Shown piece by piece: positions 7,632 through 17,131 of a DNA stretch of 64,000 nucleotides. The DNA is from Mesorhizobium qingshengii (GTDB lineage Bacteria > Pseudomonadota > Alphaproteobacteria > Rhizobiales > Rhizobiaceae). The stretch lies in the NCBI RefSeq assembly GCF_900103325.1, contig NZ_FMXM01000003.1, positions 496,001 through 560,000 on the forward strand. The letters are read 5' to 3'. How positions within the stretch are numbered: position 1 is the stretch's first letter; each line of letters opens with the position of its first letter. The translations under genes were made by a program, and so were the position numbers. Under the pieces are notes generated by a model that did no database searches, was not told the origin of the DNA, and saw only the letters and a list, made by a program, of their open reading frames with translations.

Positions 7632-9851
7632 TCATGCGGAAGCGCGTCGGGATAAAACTTCCTCATCCAGCAGCTCTTGAAGTCTCATTTTCGGCACAGG
7701 CCTTGAGAGCAGGAAGCCTTGAAGCTGGTCGCAGCCGAGCTCGCGCAGATAATCGCATTGGCTCTCGGTCTCAACGCCTTCGGCAGTGGTGCTAAGGCCA
7801 GTGGCGCGCGCCAGGTCGATAATCGCCTGAACGATTGCCTCGTCGCCATTCGAGCGGCCGAATCCATGCACGAAGCTCCGGTCGATCTTGATCCTGTCGA
7901 CTTCCAGGGTCTGCAGGCGCCCCAATGATGAAAACCCAGTGCCAAAATCATCGAGAGCGAAGCGCACTCCGATGTGGCGCAGCGCCTCGATGTTGTGCTT
8001 GCATTCGGTCCGGCGCTCCAAAAGTGCGCTTTCTGTCACTTCCAGTTCGAGGCGCCGCGGATCCATTTGCGCCTCCAACAAGATGGCGGTCACTTTCATT
8101 GCGAAAGCCGGATTGTTCAGTTGCAAGGCCGATACGTTCACGGCCAGGGTGTCGATCTTCCAATGGGCTGCATCGCGGCACGCCTGCCGCAGGACCAGTT
8201 CGCCCAACTGATCGATCAACCCTGTTTCCTCGGCCAATGGTATGAACAGGTCCGGGGGGACCCAGCCCCGATCCGCGTGCGACCAGCGGGCCAGGGCTTC
8301 GACGCCTATTATCTCCTTTGTGTCGGCCGTATAGAGCGGCTGGTAGTGGACCTGGATTGCGCCAGGCACTTCCAGCGCCTTGCGCAGCTCCTGCTCAAGG
8401 CCCTTTCGCATCGCCAGCGTCTGGTCCATCTCCGGCACAAAGAAGGCGTAGCTGCTGCGACCCGCAGCCTTGGCGTGGTAGAGTGCCGTGTCGGCCTTCC
8501 TCACCAGTTCGACCTGATCCAATCCATCCTTGGGAGCAAATGCGCATCCGACACTCAAGCCAATAAAGACTTGCATCCCTGAGACTTCAAACGGCCGGCG
8601 GGCGGACTCAATTAGCCGGTCGCACAAAGCCTTGACATCATCTTCCCCTCCGACCGAGCGTCGGATGATGATGAACTCGTCGCCGCCCAGGCGGGCGACG
8701 GTGTCCGCTTCCGTGGTTAGCCGCCTCAGCCGATCGGCGAACTCTCTGAGCAGCTCATCGCCTGCCGGATGGCCAAAACTGTCATTCACCTGCTTGAATC
8801 GGTCGAGATCGAGGTAAAGAATGGCGAACTGCTCGCCCGTCGAGGGTAGACGCATCAGGGCATCGGCCAGTCGTTCGTTGAACTGGCCGCGATTGGGCAA
8901 GGCCGTAAGCAGATCATTGTGTGCGAGATGAAAAATCCGGTCCTCAGATTCTCTCAACTTCAAACTCCGCCTGCGAAAGGCGATCAGGCCCAAAATCACG
9001 CCACCCAAGACCAGCCCAAACAAAGTTATAAGAATAGGGGCCAGCTGGAAGAGTACAAAGGCTCCAGGGCGATCTGGTTGCCACACAAAAAAACCGATAG
9101 TCGAACCAGACCTGCTGTGGAGGGGATAAGACGTCTCGGCCGAGGATTGTAAATTTACCCAGGAGAATCGCGCGCCGTCCAGAAAATAATCTTTTCTGAA
9201 GGAGGTGACGAGATTGCCATCGAGAAATCGGATCGCAACGTGCAGAAATTCCTCACCCTGTACCTGGGCGATGTTGCCGCTGTCGGTTACGACCGGCTTT
9301 ATGCTGACAATGGCAGGGTGGCCCGAGACAATGGCCAAGTCGGCAACCCCTATCGTGAGAACTTGCTCCGAGACGCCTTCGGTATCCCCCCGTTTGAGCC
9401 TTGCCCTGAGGTCCTCAACAAGGCGTCCGGTGGTCCCCTTTATGGAAGTGTAGCTGCCAGGGTCGGCCTTCGAACCGTCTATCGATGCGTAGACAGGCGC
9501 ATCAGTTGGATCGAGAATGTAGATCTCGTCTTGACCGAAGTAGGTGTGCATCCAACTGCCTAGATTGGTGTCGATCCACTTGTCGTCCCGTTTGCGCAGC
9601 GCCGTTACCGCGTCGTCCCAGACTGTAACGCTCTCCTGGTCGTGTGCGACTCCGCTTTCCAGCTTGGATACAATCAGGGCAACCAGGCTTTGCTGCCGCG
9701 ATACGGCAACGCTGTCGGTCTGAATCGTGGACCATAGCAGAAGCCCCGTGGTTGCGATTGCGATGAGTAGCGTTAACCCAATGATGGGCATCGCCATTCG
9801 TAGCAGAAAGAGCCGAAGGGTGGGTTCGTTCGAATGTCGAGGCAGTTTCAT
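7632..9851 (-). CDS. Membrane cyclic-di-GMP enzyme, CHASE4-GGDEF-EAL
   Basis: This 739-residue protein has a membrane helix (about 17-40), a periplasmic CHASE4-like sensor (about 55-265), a second membrane helix (about 268-292), a GGDEF domain (about 300-465) and an EAL domain (about 485-730). The GGDEF signature is intact (RLGGDEF). The EAL domain has EALARW, EVTES, LDDFGTG, KIDRSF and EGVET, so the phosphodiesterase residues are also present. It can in principle make and degrade cyclic-di-GMP; net activity is unknown. It is transcribed alone, convergent with the kinase gene. The periplasmic ligand cannot be inferred. Confidence 0.92.
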   Translation of the reverse strand: MKLPRHSNEPTLRLFLLRMAMPIIGLTLLIAIATTGLLLWSTIQTDSVAVSRQQSLVALIVSKLESGVAHDQESVTVWDDAVTALRKRDDKWIDTNLGSWMHTYFGQDEIYILDPTDAPVYASIDGSKADPGSYTSIKGTTGRLVEDLRARLKRGDTEGVSEQVLTIGVADLAIVSGHPAIVSIKPVVTDSGNIAQVQGEEFLHVAIRFLDGNLVTSFRKDYFLDGARFSWVNLQSSAETSYPLHSRSGSTIGFFVWQPDRPGAFVLFQLAPILITLFGLVLGGVILGLIAFRRRSLKLRESEDRIFHLAHNDLLTALPNRGQFNERLADALMRLPSTGEQFAILYLDLDRFKQVNDSFGHPAGDELLREFADRLRRLTTEADTVARLGGDEFIIIRRSVGGEDDVKALCDRLIESARRPFEVSGMQVFIGLSVGCAFAPKDGLDQVELVRKADTALYHAKAAGRSSYAFFVPEMDQTLAMRKGLEQELRKALEVPGAIQVHYQPLYTADTKEIIGVEALARWSHADRGWVPPDLFIPLAEETGLIDQLGELVLRQACRDAAHWKIDTLAVNVSALQLNNPAFAMKVTAILLEAQMDPRRLELEVTESALLERRTECKHNIEALRHIGVRFALDDFGTGFSSLGRLQTLEVDRIKIDRSFVHGFGRSNGDEAIVQAIIDLARATGLSTTAEGVETESQCDYLRELGCDQLQGFLLSRPVPKMRLQELLDEEVLSRRASA

Positions 9852-10156
9852 GCGACATATCTAATCCTCAACGGCTTCCATACTCTTAACGTGACCGCGC
9901 GGAGAGCACGATCTGAAGCACACGCCTCCGACGCCATTGACGTGGAGGTTCATAGGATAAGCGGTCGGGTCTTTTTGACGGGCCAAGCCGGCGCTCGCTG
10001 AGAATCGCGAAAGCGGCCAATGATGCCTGGCTTAACCCCGCCCCCGGTTCCCATATCGCAAAACGCGAGCGGCCCGTCTTTGGGAGGGCGGTTATGCGCG
10101 ACCAAAAGCGACGCTCAGTAAATGGCGAGTCTTTTCAGGTGTTGGGAAATTTCCGC
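9852..10156. other. Intergenic region between c-di-GMP enzyme and tRNA
   Basis: No open frame with a ribosome site or coding character is visible here. The left end should hold the promoter of the GGDEF/EAL gene; the right end is downstream of the tRNA. No clear terminator hairpin or repeat was recognised. Confidence 0.5.
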
Positions 10157-10232
<76 letters not shown>

Positions 10233-10392
10233 GTCCAGCGGATGGCGCATTTATCGGGCGCGGTGGTTTTCTGTCAAGGCGGCGTTTCGTGGAAATCTCC
10301 GGCCGCCGAACGCCGGGCCGACGCGTGGCGGAAGGCGGCCCTTGCCGGTTTGGCGCGCAATGGCTACATGTCGGCAACAATTGGAGACCGGC

Positions 10393-10683
10393 ATGATCGC
10401 CCTCATTCAAACAATCGTCATGGCGCTTGACCTGTACTGGTGGGTCATCATCGCCTCGGCGATCTTTTCCTGGCTCTACGCTTTCAACGTCGTCAACTCG
10501 CGCAATCAGTTCGTCGGCAGCATCGGCAACATGCTCTACCGGCTGACCGAGCCGGCCTTGCGGCCGATCCGCCGTTTCATGCCGGACCTTGGCGGCATCG
10601 ACATTTCGCCTATCATCCTGCTGTTGATCCTGTTCTTCCTCCGGCAGTTCCTGCTCACCACCGTGCTGTCGCTGGTCGTCTGA
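10393..10683 (+). CDS. YggT family membrane protein
   Basis: This 96-residue protein has two long hydrophobic helices (about 3-28 and 70-95) separated by a loop with [16 protein letters not shown]. This PxLRPIRR motif is diagnostic of YggT. Family members are inner-membrane proteins implicated in osmotic tolerance or membrane-protein insertion; the exact role is unsettled. The start at 10393 is preceded by GGAG; a longer frame from 10342 lacks such a site. It precedes the YggU-type gene by 13 bp, a widespread pairing. Confidence 0.92.
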   Translation: MIALIQTIVMALDLYWWVIIASAIFSWLYAFNVVNSRNQFVGSIGNMLYRLTEPALRPIRRFMPDLGGIDISPIILLLILFFLRQFLLTTVLSLVV

Positions 10684-10696
10684 GGCTGGCGGTTCC

Positions 10697-11020
10697 ATGA
10701 GCTCACCGTTTCGCTTGCGCGATGGCGGTGTCGACCTGTTCGTGCGGCTGACGCCGAAGGCCGCGCTGGACAGGCTAGAAGGTGTTGAAACTTCGGCGGA
10801 CGGGCGAAGCCATCTGAAGGCCCGCGTCCGCGCCGTGCCGGAAAACGGCGCCGCCAACCAGGCGCTGCAACGGCTTGTCGCCAAGGCACTTGGCGTGCCG
10901 GCGTCGGCGGTGTCGGTGGTTTCCGGCGGCACGAGCCGCCTGAAGACGCTTCGCATTTCAGGCGAGCCGCGAGCCCTGGCGGAGAGCATCGACGCACTCG
11001 TCGCGCGGTCCGGCAGCTAG
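10697..11020 (+). CDS. YggU/DUF167 family protein
   Basis: This 107-residue DUF167 protein has the conserved pattern LKARVRAVPENGAANQAL followed by VSVVSGGTSRLKTLRI. The family forms a small alpha/beta fold of unknown biochemical role. It lies 13 bp after yggT and is very probably in the same operon. It is cytoplasmic, with no signal or membrane segment. Confidence 0.9.
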   Translation: MSSPFRLRDGGVDLFVRLTPKAALDRLEGVETSADGRSHLKARVRAVPENGAANQALQRLVAKALGVPASAVSVVSGGTSRLKTLRISGEPRALAESIDALVARSGS

Positions 11021-11050
11021 TCCAACCGCTTTGACAGACTCAGCCGGCGC

Positions 11051-11932
11051 TCAGTCGCCGAGCGGCAGGCGGGGATCGTCGACTTTCAGCGTGTTCACGC
11101 TCTGCTTGATGCGGCGCAGATTCTCGAGGACCTTTGGTCCGCGCGTCTCGGCGACCGAGGTGACGAGCATGTCGACGATCGCCAAAAGGGCATAGCGCGA
11201 CGATGTCGGCTTGTAGATGTTGCCGTCTTCCAAGGGCTGGAAATGGATCACCGTGTCGGCGGCCTTGGCAAGTGCCGAGTCCGGCGCCGTGATGGCGACG
11301 GTGGTGGCGCCATACTGCTGGGCGACCTGCACGGCATCGATGACCGAACGCGCATAGCCGGAAACGGAGAAGGCGACCAGCGTGGTGTCGGGCGTGGCAA
11401 CGGCCGCGTACATGCGCTGCAGTTGTCCGTCGATCTGCGCCACCACCGACATACCCAGCCTGAACAGCCGGTTCTGCATTTCGGTCGCCATCATCGACGA
11501 GATGCCGCCGGATCCGATGCAAAGCACATTGCCGGAGACAGCGATCCGCGCGGCGACGCCGACCAGCGTCGTCATGTCGAGATTTTCGCTGGAGCGCTGG
11601 ATGGCGGCGATCGCCGCTTCTGTGATGGCCGACGCGATACGCTGCTCGCGCGCGTCGCGGCTCAATGGCTCCGGCGACAGATACTGGCCGCCGATGGCGA
11701 TGGCCTGCGCCAGATAGAACTTGAAGTCGCGCAGGCCCTCGCAGCCGAGGTTGCGACAGAACCGCGTCACTGTCGGCTCGCTGACACCGACGCGCGCGGC
11801 AATTTCCGAGATCGCCGCCTTGGAGACGAAGTCGAGGTCGGCAAGCACGAAACCGGCGAGCTTGCGATCCGACTTCGTTCCGTCCTGCGACATCAGTTGC
11901 AGGCGGGTGATGATGTCGGCCGGCGTCTTCAT
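11051..11932 (-). CDS. MurR/RpiR family transcriptional regulator with SIS domain
   Basis: This 293-residue protein has an N-terminal RpiR helix-turn-helix (ISEIAARVGVSEPTVTRFCR, about residues 38-57) and a SIS sugar-phosphate-binding domain (about 120-260) containing IGSGGISSMMATEM and VAFSVSGYARSVIDAV. RpiR proteins respond to phosphorylated sugars and usually repress sugar genes. It is the third gene of the SDR-ATPase-RpiR run (10 bp after the ATPase stop), facing a divergent sugar ABC operon that it probably controls. The inducer is unknown. Confidence 0.9.
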   Translation of the reverse strand: MKTPADIITRLQLMSQDGTKSDRKLAGFVLADLDFVSKAAISEIAARVGVSEPTVTRFCRNLGCEGLRDFKFYLAQAIAIGGQYLSPEPLSRDAREQRIASAITEAAIAAIQRSSENLDMTTLVGVAARIAVSGNVLCIGSGGISSMMATEMQNRLFRLGMSVVAQIDGQLQRMYAAVATPDTTLVAFSVSGYARSVIDAVQVAQQYGATTVAITAPDSALAKAADTVIHFQPLEDGNIYKPTSSRYALLAIVDMLVTSVAETRGPKVLENLRRIKQSVNTLKVDDPRLPLGD

Positions 11933-11942
11933 GCGTGTGTTT

Positions 11943-13010
11943 TCATAGCGGCAGGCCTGTCGCCTTGTCGAACAGGTGGATGTTGCCGGGATCGACGGTC
12001 ACCGGCAGCAGATCACCCGGCCTGACCGGTACCCTATCGCGGAACACGGCACGTACCGTATCAGCGCCAATGGCGCCATAGACATGGGTTTCGGAGCCGG
12101 TCGGTTCGACGACATCCACCTTGATCGCCATCGCGTCGACAGCCTCGCCGATGACGAAGTGTTCGGGGCGGATGCCGGCTTCCACCGCACTGTCCGCCGG
12201 CACCGTCTTGCCGACAAGCGCAAGCCGTCCGCCGCCGGCCGATTCGAACCAGGTTTTCTCAGGCGTTGTCTTGAGGGCCCCGGAAACAAAACTCATCGAC
12301 GGGGAGCCGAGGAAGCTGGCGACGAATTTGTTGGCCGGCCGGTCATAGAGTTCCAGCGGCGCCCCGACCTGCTGGATCCTGCCGCGGTCCATCACCACGA
12401 TGCGGTCGGCCAGGGTCATGGCTTCGATCTGGTCGTGGGTGACGTAGACAATCGTCGATTTCAGCCGCTGATGCAGCGCCTTGATCTCGACGCGCATCTG
12501 CACGCGCAGTTGCGCGTCGAGGTTGGACAGGGGCTCGTCGAACAGGAACACCGACGGCTCGCGCACGATGGCGCGACCCATGGCGACGCGCTGGCGCTGG
12601 CCACCCGACAGCTGACGGGGATAGCGGTCGAGATAGGAGAAGAGATTGAGGACGCCCGACGCCTTCTTGACCTTCTGGTCGATCGCGGCGCGCGTTTCGC
12701 CACGGATCTTCGGGCCAAAGCCGATGTTGTCCGACGCTTTCAGATGCGGGAACAGCGCATAGGACTGGAACACCATGGCGATGTTGCGCTGCTGCGGCGG
12801 CAGTTCGTTGGCGCGCACGCCGCCTATCAGCAGGTCGCCGGAGGTGATTGTCTCCAGGCCGGCCAGCATGCGCAGCAAGGTCGACTTGCCGCAGCCGGAT
12901 GGCCCGACCAGAACGACGAACTCGCCGCTCTTGATATCGAGGCTGATGTTCTCCAGGATCTTGTGCTGCCCGAACGATTTCGACAGGTCGCGGAACTCGA
13001 CGTCGGTCAT
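11943..13010 (-). CDS. Sugar ABC transporter ATP-binding protein (UgpC/MalK type)
   Basis: This 355-residue ATPase has Walker A GPSGCGKST, signature LSGGQRQRVAMGRAI, Walker B FLFDEPLSNLDA and the switch His in YVTHDQIEAMTLADR, followed by a C-terminal OB-type regulatory domain with FVASFLGSPSMSF and GIRPEHF. These mark the MalK/UgpC branch serving two different permeases. The start at 13010 is two bases after the SDR stop; the open frame continues upstream only as a shadow of the SDR gene. It would energise the two permeases encoded divergently at 15291-16981. Confidence 0.94.
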   Translation of the reverse strand: MTDVEFRDLSKSFGQHKILENISLDIKSGEFVVLVGPSGCGKSTLLRMLAGLETITSGDLLIGGVRANELPPQQRNIAMVFQSYALFPHLKASDNIGFGPKIRGETRAAIDQKVKKASGVLNLFSYLDRYPRQLSGGQRQRVAMGRAIVREPSVFLFDEPLSNLDAQLRVQMRVEIKALHQRLKSTIVYVTHDQIEAMTLADRIVVMDRGRIQQVGAPLELYDRPANKFVASFLGSPSMSFVSGALKTTPEKTWFESAGGGRLALVGKTVPADSAVEAGIRPEHFVIGEAVDAMAIKVDVVEPTGSETHVYGAIGADTVRAVFRDRVPVRPGDLLPVTVDPGNIHLFDKATGLPL

Positions 13011-13012
13011 GA

Positions 13013-13783
13013 TCACGCTCCCAGAATGTCGTCGATGAATGGCAGGCAGCCGGCCGTCAGTCCGGCATCCACGGGCATCACCACGCCTGTTACGCCCGAT
13101 GCGCGATCGGACGCAAGAAAGGCGACGGCTTCCGCCACTTCCGAAGCGTTGACGATGCGACCCAGCGGATAGAGCCGCTGCAGCTTGCCGAGGATTTCGG
13201 GATCCTTGGCAAGGCGGTGGTCCCAGGCGGCGGTGCGGATGGAACCCGGACACACGACATTGGCGCGCAGGCCGCCGCGGCCGAGCTCGACGGCGATCGC
13301 CTTCGCATAGGCATTGATGCCGGCCTTGGCTGCCGCGTAGGCAGGGTTGCCGAAATGCGCGATGGCATTGACCGAGGAGATGAAAACGACACTGCCGGAG
13401 CCGCGCCCGGCCATTGCCTTGACCAGCGGGTCGGCGAAAGTCATCACGCCGGTGAGATTGAGATCGAGCTCCTGCTCTATCTTGCCGGGGGTGAGCGCGG
13501 AGATCGTCTCGGCGCGAGTCCAGCCGGCGTTGTTGATGAGAATGTCGGGCACGCCGTCCCTGTCGAGAATGGCGCCGATCGCCGCCGCTATCGAATCCCG
13601 GTCGACAAGATCGAAGACGTGGCGGGAGGCAAGATGCGGGCTCATCAGCGCTTCGCTCGACTGGTCGCAGCCGACGACCCTGGCGCCCCTTTGCGCCATC
13701 AGTGCCACGATGGCCGTGCCGAGGCCGCCGCCCGCGCCGGTCACCACGACAGTCTTGCCTTCGAACTCGGCTTTCGAAACCAC
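13013..13783 (-). CDS. Short-chain dehydrogenase/reductase (SDR)
   Basis: This 256-residue classical SDR has the NAD(P)-binding VTGAGGGLG near the N-terminus, NNAGW, SSVNA and the catalytic YAAAK motif, with the usual C-terminal PVDAGLTAG. It probably oxidises or reduces a sugar or polyol taken up by the neighbouring ABC system; the substrate is not readable. It is the first gene of the minus-strand unit SDR-ATPase-RpiR, and is transcribed away from the binding-protein gene across a 182-bp shared promoter region. Confidence 0.9.
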   Translation of the reverse strand: MVSKAEFEGKTVVVTGAGGGLGTAIVALMAQRGARVVGCDQSSEALMSPHLASRHVFDLVDRDSIAAAIGAILDRDGVPDILINNAGWTRAETISALTPGKIEQELDLNLTGVMTFADPLVKAMAGRGSGSVVFISSVNAIAHFGNPAYAAAKAGINAYAKAIAVELGRGGLRANVVCPGSIRTAAWDHRLAKDPEILGKLQRLYPLGRIVNASEVAEAVAFLASDRASGVTGVVMPVDAGLTAGCLPFIDDILGA

Positions 13784-13965
13784 CGCGCGCCATCCTCCGG
13801 GAGTTCTGACGGATCACGTCAGGCCTAGTCCTGTAAATGTAATTAAGCAACAGAATAATCCGCTTGCAAGCCTTGAAATCATCGATAATGTAGGAAAGTC
13901 ACATAAATCTTCTGCTCCGGCAGCGAAGAGGCGCGCAGGCGCAAAATCAAAATGGGAGACATCAA

Positions 13966-15198
13966 ATGAGCCTTGCAAAATGGACTGTCGGCCTGATGGC
14001 CGGAATGAGCATGCTGGCATTCGCGGCGCAGGCCAATGCGGGCGAGGTGCGCGTCACCGTCGCCGAATACAGCGCCAAGACTGGCCCTTATTTCGACAGC
14101 GTCAAGAAGGAGTTCGAGGCGGCGAACCCTGGCATCACCGTCAAGTTCGAAGTGGTGCCGTGGGACGTGCTGCTGCAGAAGCTGACCACCGACATCACCG
14201 CCGGCACCAATGCCGACCTGTCGATCATCGGCACACGCTGGCTGATCGACTTTGTCCAGCAGGGCGTTGCCGAGCCGCTCGACAGCTACATCACGCCCGA
14301 TTTTAAGGGCCGCTTCATCGACACGTTCCTGTCGCCCTCGATCATGGAGGGCAAGACCTACGGCCTGCCGATCGCGGCGTCGGCGCGCGCCATGTATTAC
14401 AACAAGGAGCTGTTCGAGAAAGCCGGCATCGCCAATCCGCCGGCCAACTGGACCGAGCTGCAGGAAGACGCGCGCAAGATCAAGGCGCTCGGTTCCGGCA
14501 CCTTCGGCTTCGGCCTGCAGGGCAAGGAGATCGAGACCGACGTCTACTACTACTACGCGATGTGGTCCTACGGCACCGAAATCCTCAACAAGGACGGCAC
14601 CTCCGGCCTCGGCACGCCGGGCGCGCTTGAAGCCGCCAAGCTCTACAAGTCGATGATCGATGAAGGCCTGACCGAGCCGGGTGTCACCTCCAACAACCGC
14701 GAGGATGTGCAGAACCTGTTCAAGCAGGGCAAGGTCGGCATGATGATCACCGCGCCCTTCCTGTCCAACCAGATCAAGGACGAGGCGCCGAACCTGAAAT
14801 ACGGCGTGGCGGCCATTCCGGCCGGACCGACCGGCGCGCGCGGCACCTATGGCGTCACCGATTCCATCATCATGTTCAAGAATTCCAAGAACAAGGACGA
14901 GGCCTGGAAGCTGCTCGATTTCCTGTTCACCAAGGAGCAGCGCGCCAAGTTCACGCAAGGCGAAGGCTTCCTGCCGGTCAACAAGGAAGAGGCCAAGATG
15001 GACTACTATGTGAACAATGCCGATCTGGCGGCGTTCACCGCCCTGCTGCCCGACGCCCGCTTCGCGCCGATCATCCCGGGCTGGGAGGAGGTCGCGCAGA
15101 TCACCTCCGACGCCATGCAGAAGATCTATCTCGGCGGCGACCCCGAGGCAGGCTTGAAAGACGCCGCGGCCAAGGCCAACGCCGTGCTGAAGAAATAG
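13966..15198 (+). CDS. Extracellular sugar-binding protein of ABC transporter
   Basis: This 410-residue protein has a Sec signal peptide (about 1-25, cut near ANAGEV) followed by a family-1 solute-binding fold with [19 protein letters not shown] and a C-terminal [19 protein letters not shown] segment. It would capture a sugar or related compound in the periplasm for the permeases downstream. Start ATG is preceded by GGGAG. It opens the plus-strand operon binding protein, permease, permease and M81 protein. A gap of about 90 bp follows before the first permease. Confidence 0.93.
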   Translation: MSLAKWTVGLMAGMSMLAFAAQANAGEVRVTVAEYSAKTGPYFDSVKKEFEAANPGITVKFEVVPWDVLLQKLTTDITAGTNADLSIIGTRWLIDFVQQGVAEPLDSYITPDFKGRFIDTFLSPSIMEGKTYGLPIAASARAMYYNKELFEKAGIANPPANWTELQEDARKIKALGSGTFGFGLQGKEIETDVYYYYAMWSYGTEILNKDGTSGLGTPGALEAAKLYKSMIDEGLTEPGVTSNNREDVQNLFKQGKVGMMITAPFLSNQIKDEAPNLKYGVAAIPAGPTGARGTYGVTDSIIMFKNSKNKDEAWKLLDFLFTKEQRAKFTQGEGFLPVNKEEAKMDYYVNNADLAAFTALLPDARFAPIIPGWEEVAQITSDAMQKIYLGGDPEAGLKDAAAKANAVLKK

Positions 15199-15290
15199 GG
15201 CGTCTCTCCAGCGCTCGTGGCGCGCCCCGACGACCGGGCGCGCCACATCTCCCTGAAGCGAATTTCAAATTCGCCACACCAGGTCAGCCG

Positions 15291-16160
15291 ATGCAAAATC
15301 GTTTCTTGCCCTATCTCCTGACCTTGCCCAGCCTGTTCCTGGCGGCAGTCGTCATCTTCTGGCCGGTCTGGGACCTGATCCAGATCTCGACGCATGACGT
15401 GAACCGCTTCGGCCAGCTTCGCGAACTCAACGACTTCGCCAATTTCTCGGCGCTCGCTGCCGATCCCGATTTCATCGCCGCGCTCTGGCGAACCGGCCAG
15501 TGGACCGTTCTGGTCGTCGGCGGCGCGCTGCTGTTGTCGATCCCGGTGGCGATGATCCTCAACACCGATTTCTATGGCAGGGGCATCGCCCGCGTCATCA
15601 TCATGCTGCCCTGGGCGGTGTCGCTGACCATGACCGCGGTGGTCTGGCGCTGGGCGCTGAGCGGCGAAAGCGGCATGCTGAATTCGGCGCTGATCGGCCT
15701 CGGCCTCATCGACCACAACATCCAGTGGCTGGCGAGCGCGGAGACCGCCTTTCCCATGCAGGTGCTGATCGGCATCCTGGTCACGGTGCCGTTCACCACG
15801 ACGATCTTCCTCGGCGGCCTGTCGTCGATCCCGGACGACCTCTACGAGGCGGCGGCGCTCGAAGGGGCGACACCGCTGCAGCAGTTCCGCGAGATCACCT
15901 TTCCGCTGCTGAAACCGTTCATCAACATCGCCATCGTGCTCAACACCATCTACGTCTTCAACTCCTTCCCGATCATCTGGGTGATGACGCAAGGCGGGCC
16001 GGCAAACTCGACCGACATCCTGGTCACCCACCTCTACAAGCTGGCCTTCCGCATCGGCAAACTCGGCGAGGCATCGGCGGTGTCGCTGGTGATGTTTGCC
16101 ATATTGCTGGTCTTCACCATGATCTATGTGCGGCTGGCGATGCGGGAGCAACGCGCATGA
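15291..16160 (+). CDS. Sugar ABC transporter permease (MalF type)
   Basis: This 289-residue protein has six hydrophobic helices, beginning [20 protein letters not shown], and the EAA loop [20 protein letters not shown] that contacts the ATPase. It is the MalF-like half of a CUT1-type importer with the gene at 16157 as partner. The stop overlaps the next start (ATGA). Confidence 0.94.
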   Translation: MQNRFLPYLLTLPSLFLAAVVIFWPVWDLIQISTHDVNRFGQLRELNDFANFSALAADPDFIAALWRTGQWTVLVVGGALLLSIPVAMILNTDFYGRGIARVIIMLPWAVSLTMTAVVWRWALSGESGMLNSALIGLGLIDHNIQWLASAETAFPMQVLIGILVTVPFTTTIFLGGLSSIPDDLYEAAALEGATPLQQFREITFPLLKPFINIAIVLNTIYVFNSFPIIWVMTQGGPANSTDILVTHLYKLAFRIGKLGEASAVSLVMFAILLVFTMIYVRLAMREQRA

Positions 16161-16981
16161 CAAGCAAGCTGAAGCGTTCCGTCATCGCCTGGCTGCTGCT
16201 GGCGCCGCTGATCGTGGTGACGATCTTTCCCTTTGCCGTGATGTTCCTGACCGCGGTCAAGCCAAGGCAGGAGGTGCTGTCGCCAACCTGGTGGCCGAGC
16301 GAGTTCCGCTGGTCGAACTTCGCCGACATGTGGGTGGCGACCGGCTTCGGCCAGGCGCTGGTCAATTCGCTCTATGTGTCCGTTATCGCCACCGTCGGCG
16401 CCATCCTGATCTCGGTTCCGGCGGCCTATGCGATGTCGCGCTTTCGCTTTGCCGGCTACGGCGCCTTGCGCCAGTTCCTGCTGATCTCGCAGATGATCTC
16501 GCCGATCGTGCTGGTGCTCGGCCTGTTCCGGCTGATGGCGGCGTGGGGGCTGGTCGAGAGCACCACCGCGCTTGGCTTCATCTACATGGCCTTCAACGTC
16601 GCCTTCACGGTGTGGATGCTGCAGAGCTACTTCGACACCATTCCGCGCGATCTCGAGGAAGCCGCCTGGATGGAGGGTGCCGGCCGCTGGCTGACCTTGC
16701 GCAAGGTGTTCCTGCCGCTCTGCCTGCCGGCGATCGCGGTGACCGCGATCTTCACCTTCATCAATGCCTGGAACGAATTCGTCGTGGCGCTGACCATGCT
16801 GCGCAGCCAGGAAAGCTACACCTTGCCGATCCAGGTGTTTTCACTGGTCGCCGGCCGCTACACCATCGAATGGCACCACGTCATGGCCGCGACTCTGCTG
16901 GCGACCTTGCCGGTGGCCATCCTGTTCATCTGGCTGCAACGCTACCTCGTTCGCGGGCTGGCACTCGGGGCGGTCAAGTAG
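16157..16981 (+). CDS. Sugar ABC transporter permease (MalG type)
   Basis: This 274-residue protein is the MalG-like partner: an N-terminal helix with [32 protein letters not shown], and an EAA-type loop [20 protein letters not shown]. The start at 16157 (MTSKLKRS) overlaps the previous stop. The longer open frame upstream is a shadow of the first permease. It forms the membrane channel with 15291-16160, powered by the divergent ATPase. Confidence 0.94.
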   Translation: MTSKLKRSVIAWLLLAPLIVVTIFPFAVMFLTAVKPRQEVLSPTWWPSEFRWSNFADMWVATGFGQALVNSLYVSVIATVGAILISVPAAYAMSRFRFAGYGALRQFLLISQMISPIVLVLGLFRLMAAWGLVESTTALGFIYMAFNVAFTVWMLQSYFDTIPRDLEEAAWMEGAGRWLTLRKVFLPLCLPAIAVTAIFTFINAWNEFVVALTMLRSQESYTLPIQVFSLVAGRYTIEWHHVMAATLLATLPVAILFIWLQRYLVRGLALGAVK

Positions 16982-17131
16982 CCGCGCATTCATGCGGAAC
17001 GGAGTTCTTGATGTCACACAAATATGTGTCCGGGTCATCGCACGCACCGCTGTCGCCACGGCCGACGATCTCGTCTACATGCCCAGCCGCAACAACCACG
17101 AACTGACCAGAGCGAAGCGGAATTCCTGAAA

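Noticed and set aside
11943..13850. 635-residue open frame that looks like an SDR-ATPase fusion
   Set aside because: The N-terminal 280 residues are an out-of-frame shadow of the SDR gene; the ATPase starts at 13010 and the SDR has its own frame.
13879..15246. 455-codon minus-strand frame opposite the sugar-binding protein
   Set aside because: Composition-driven antisense frame; the plus strand has signal peptide and family motifs.
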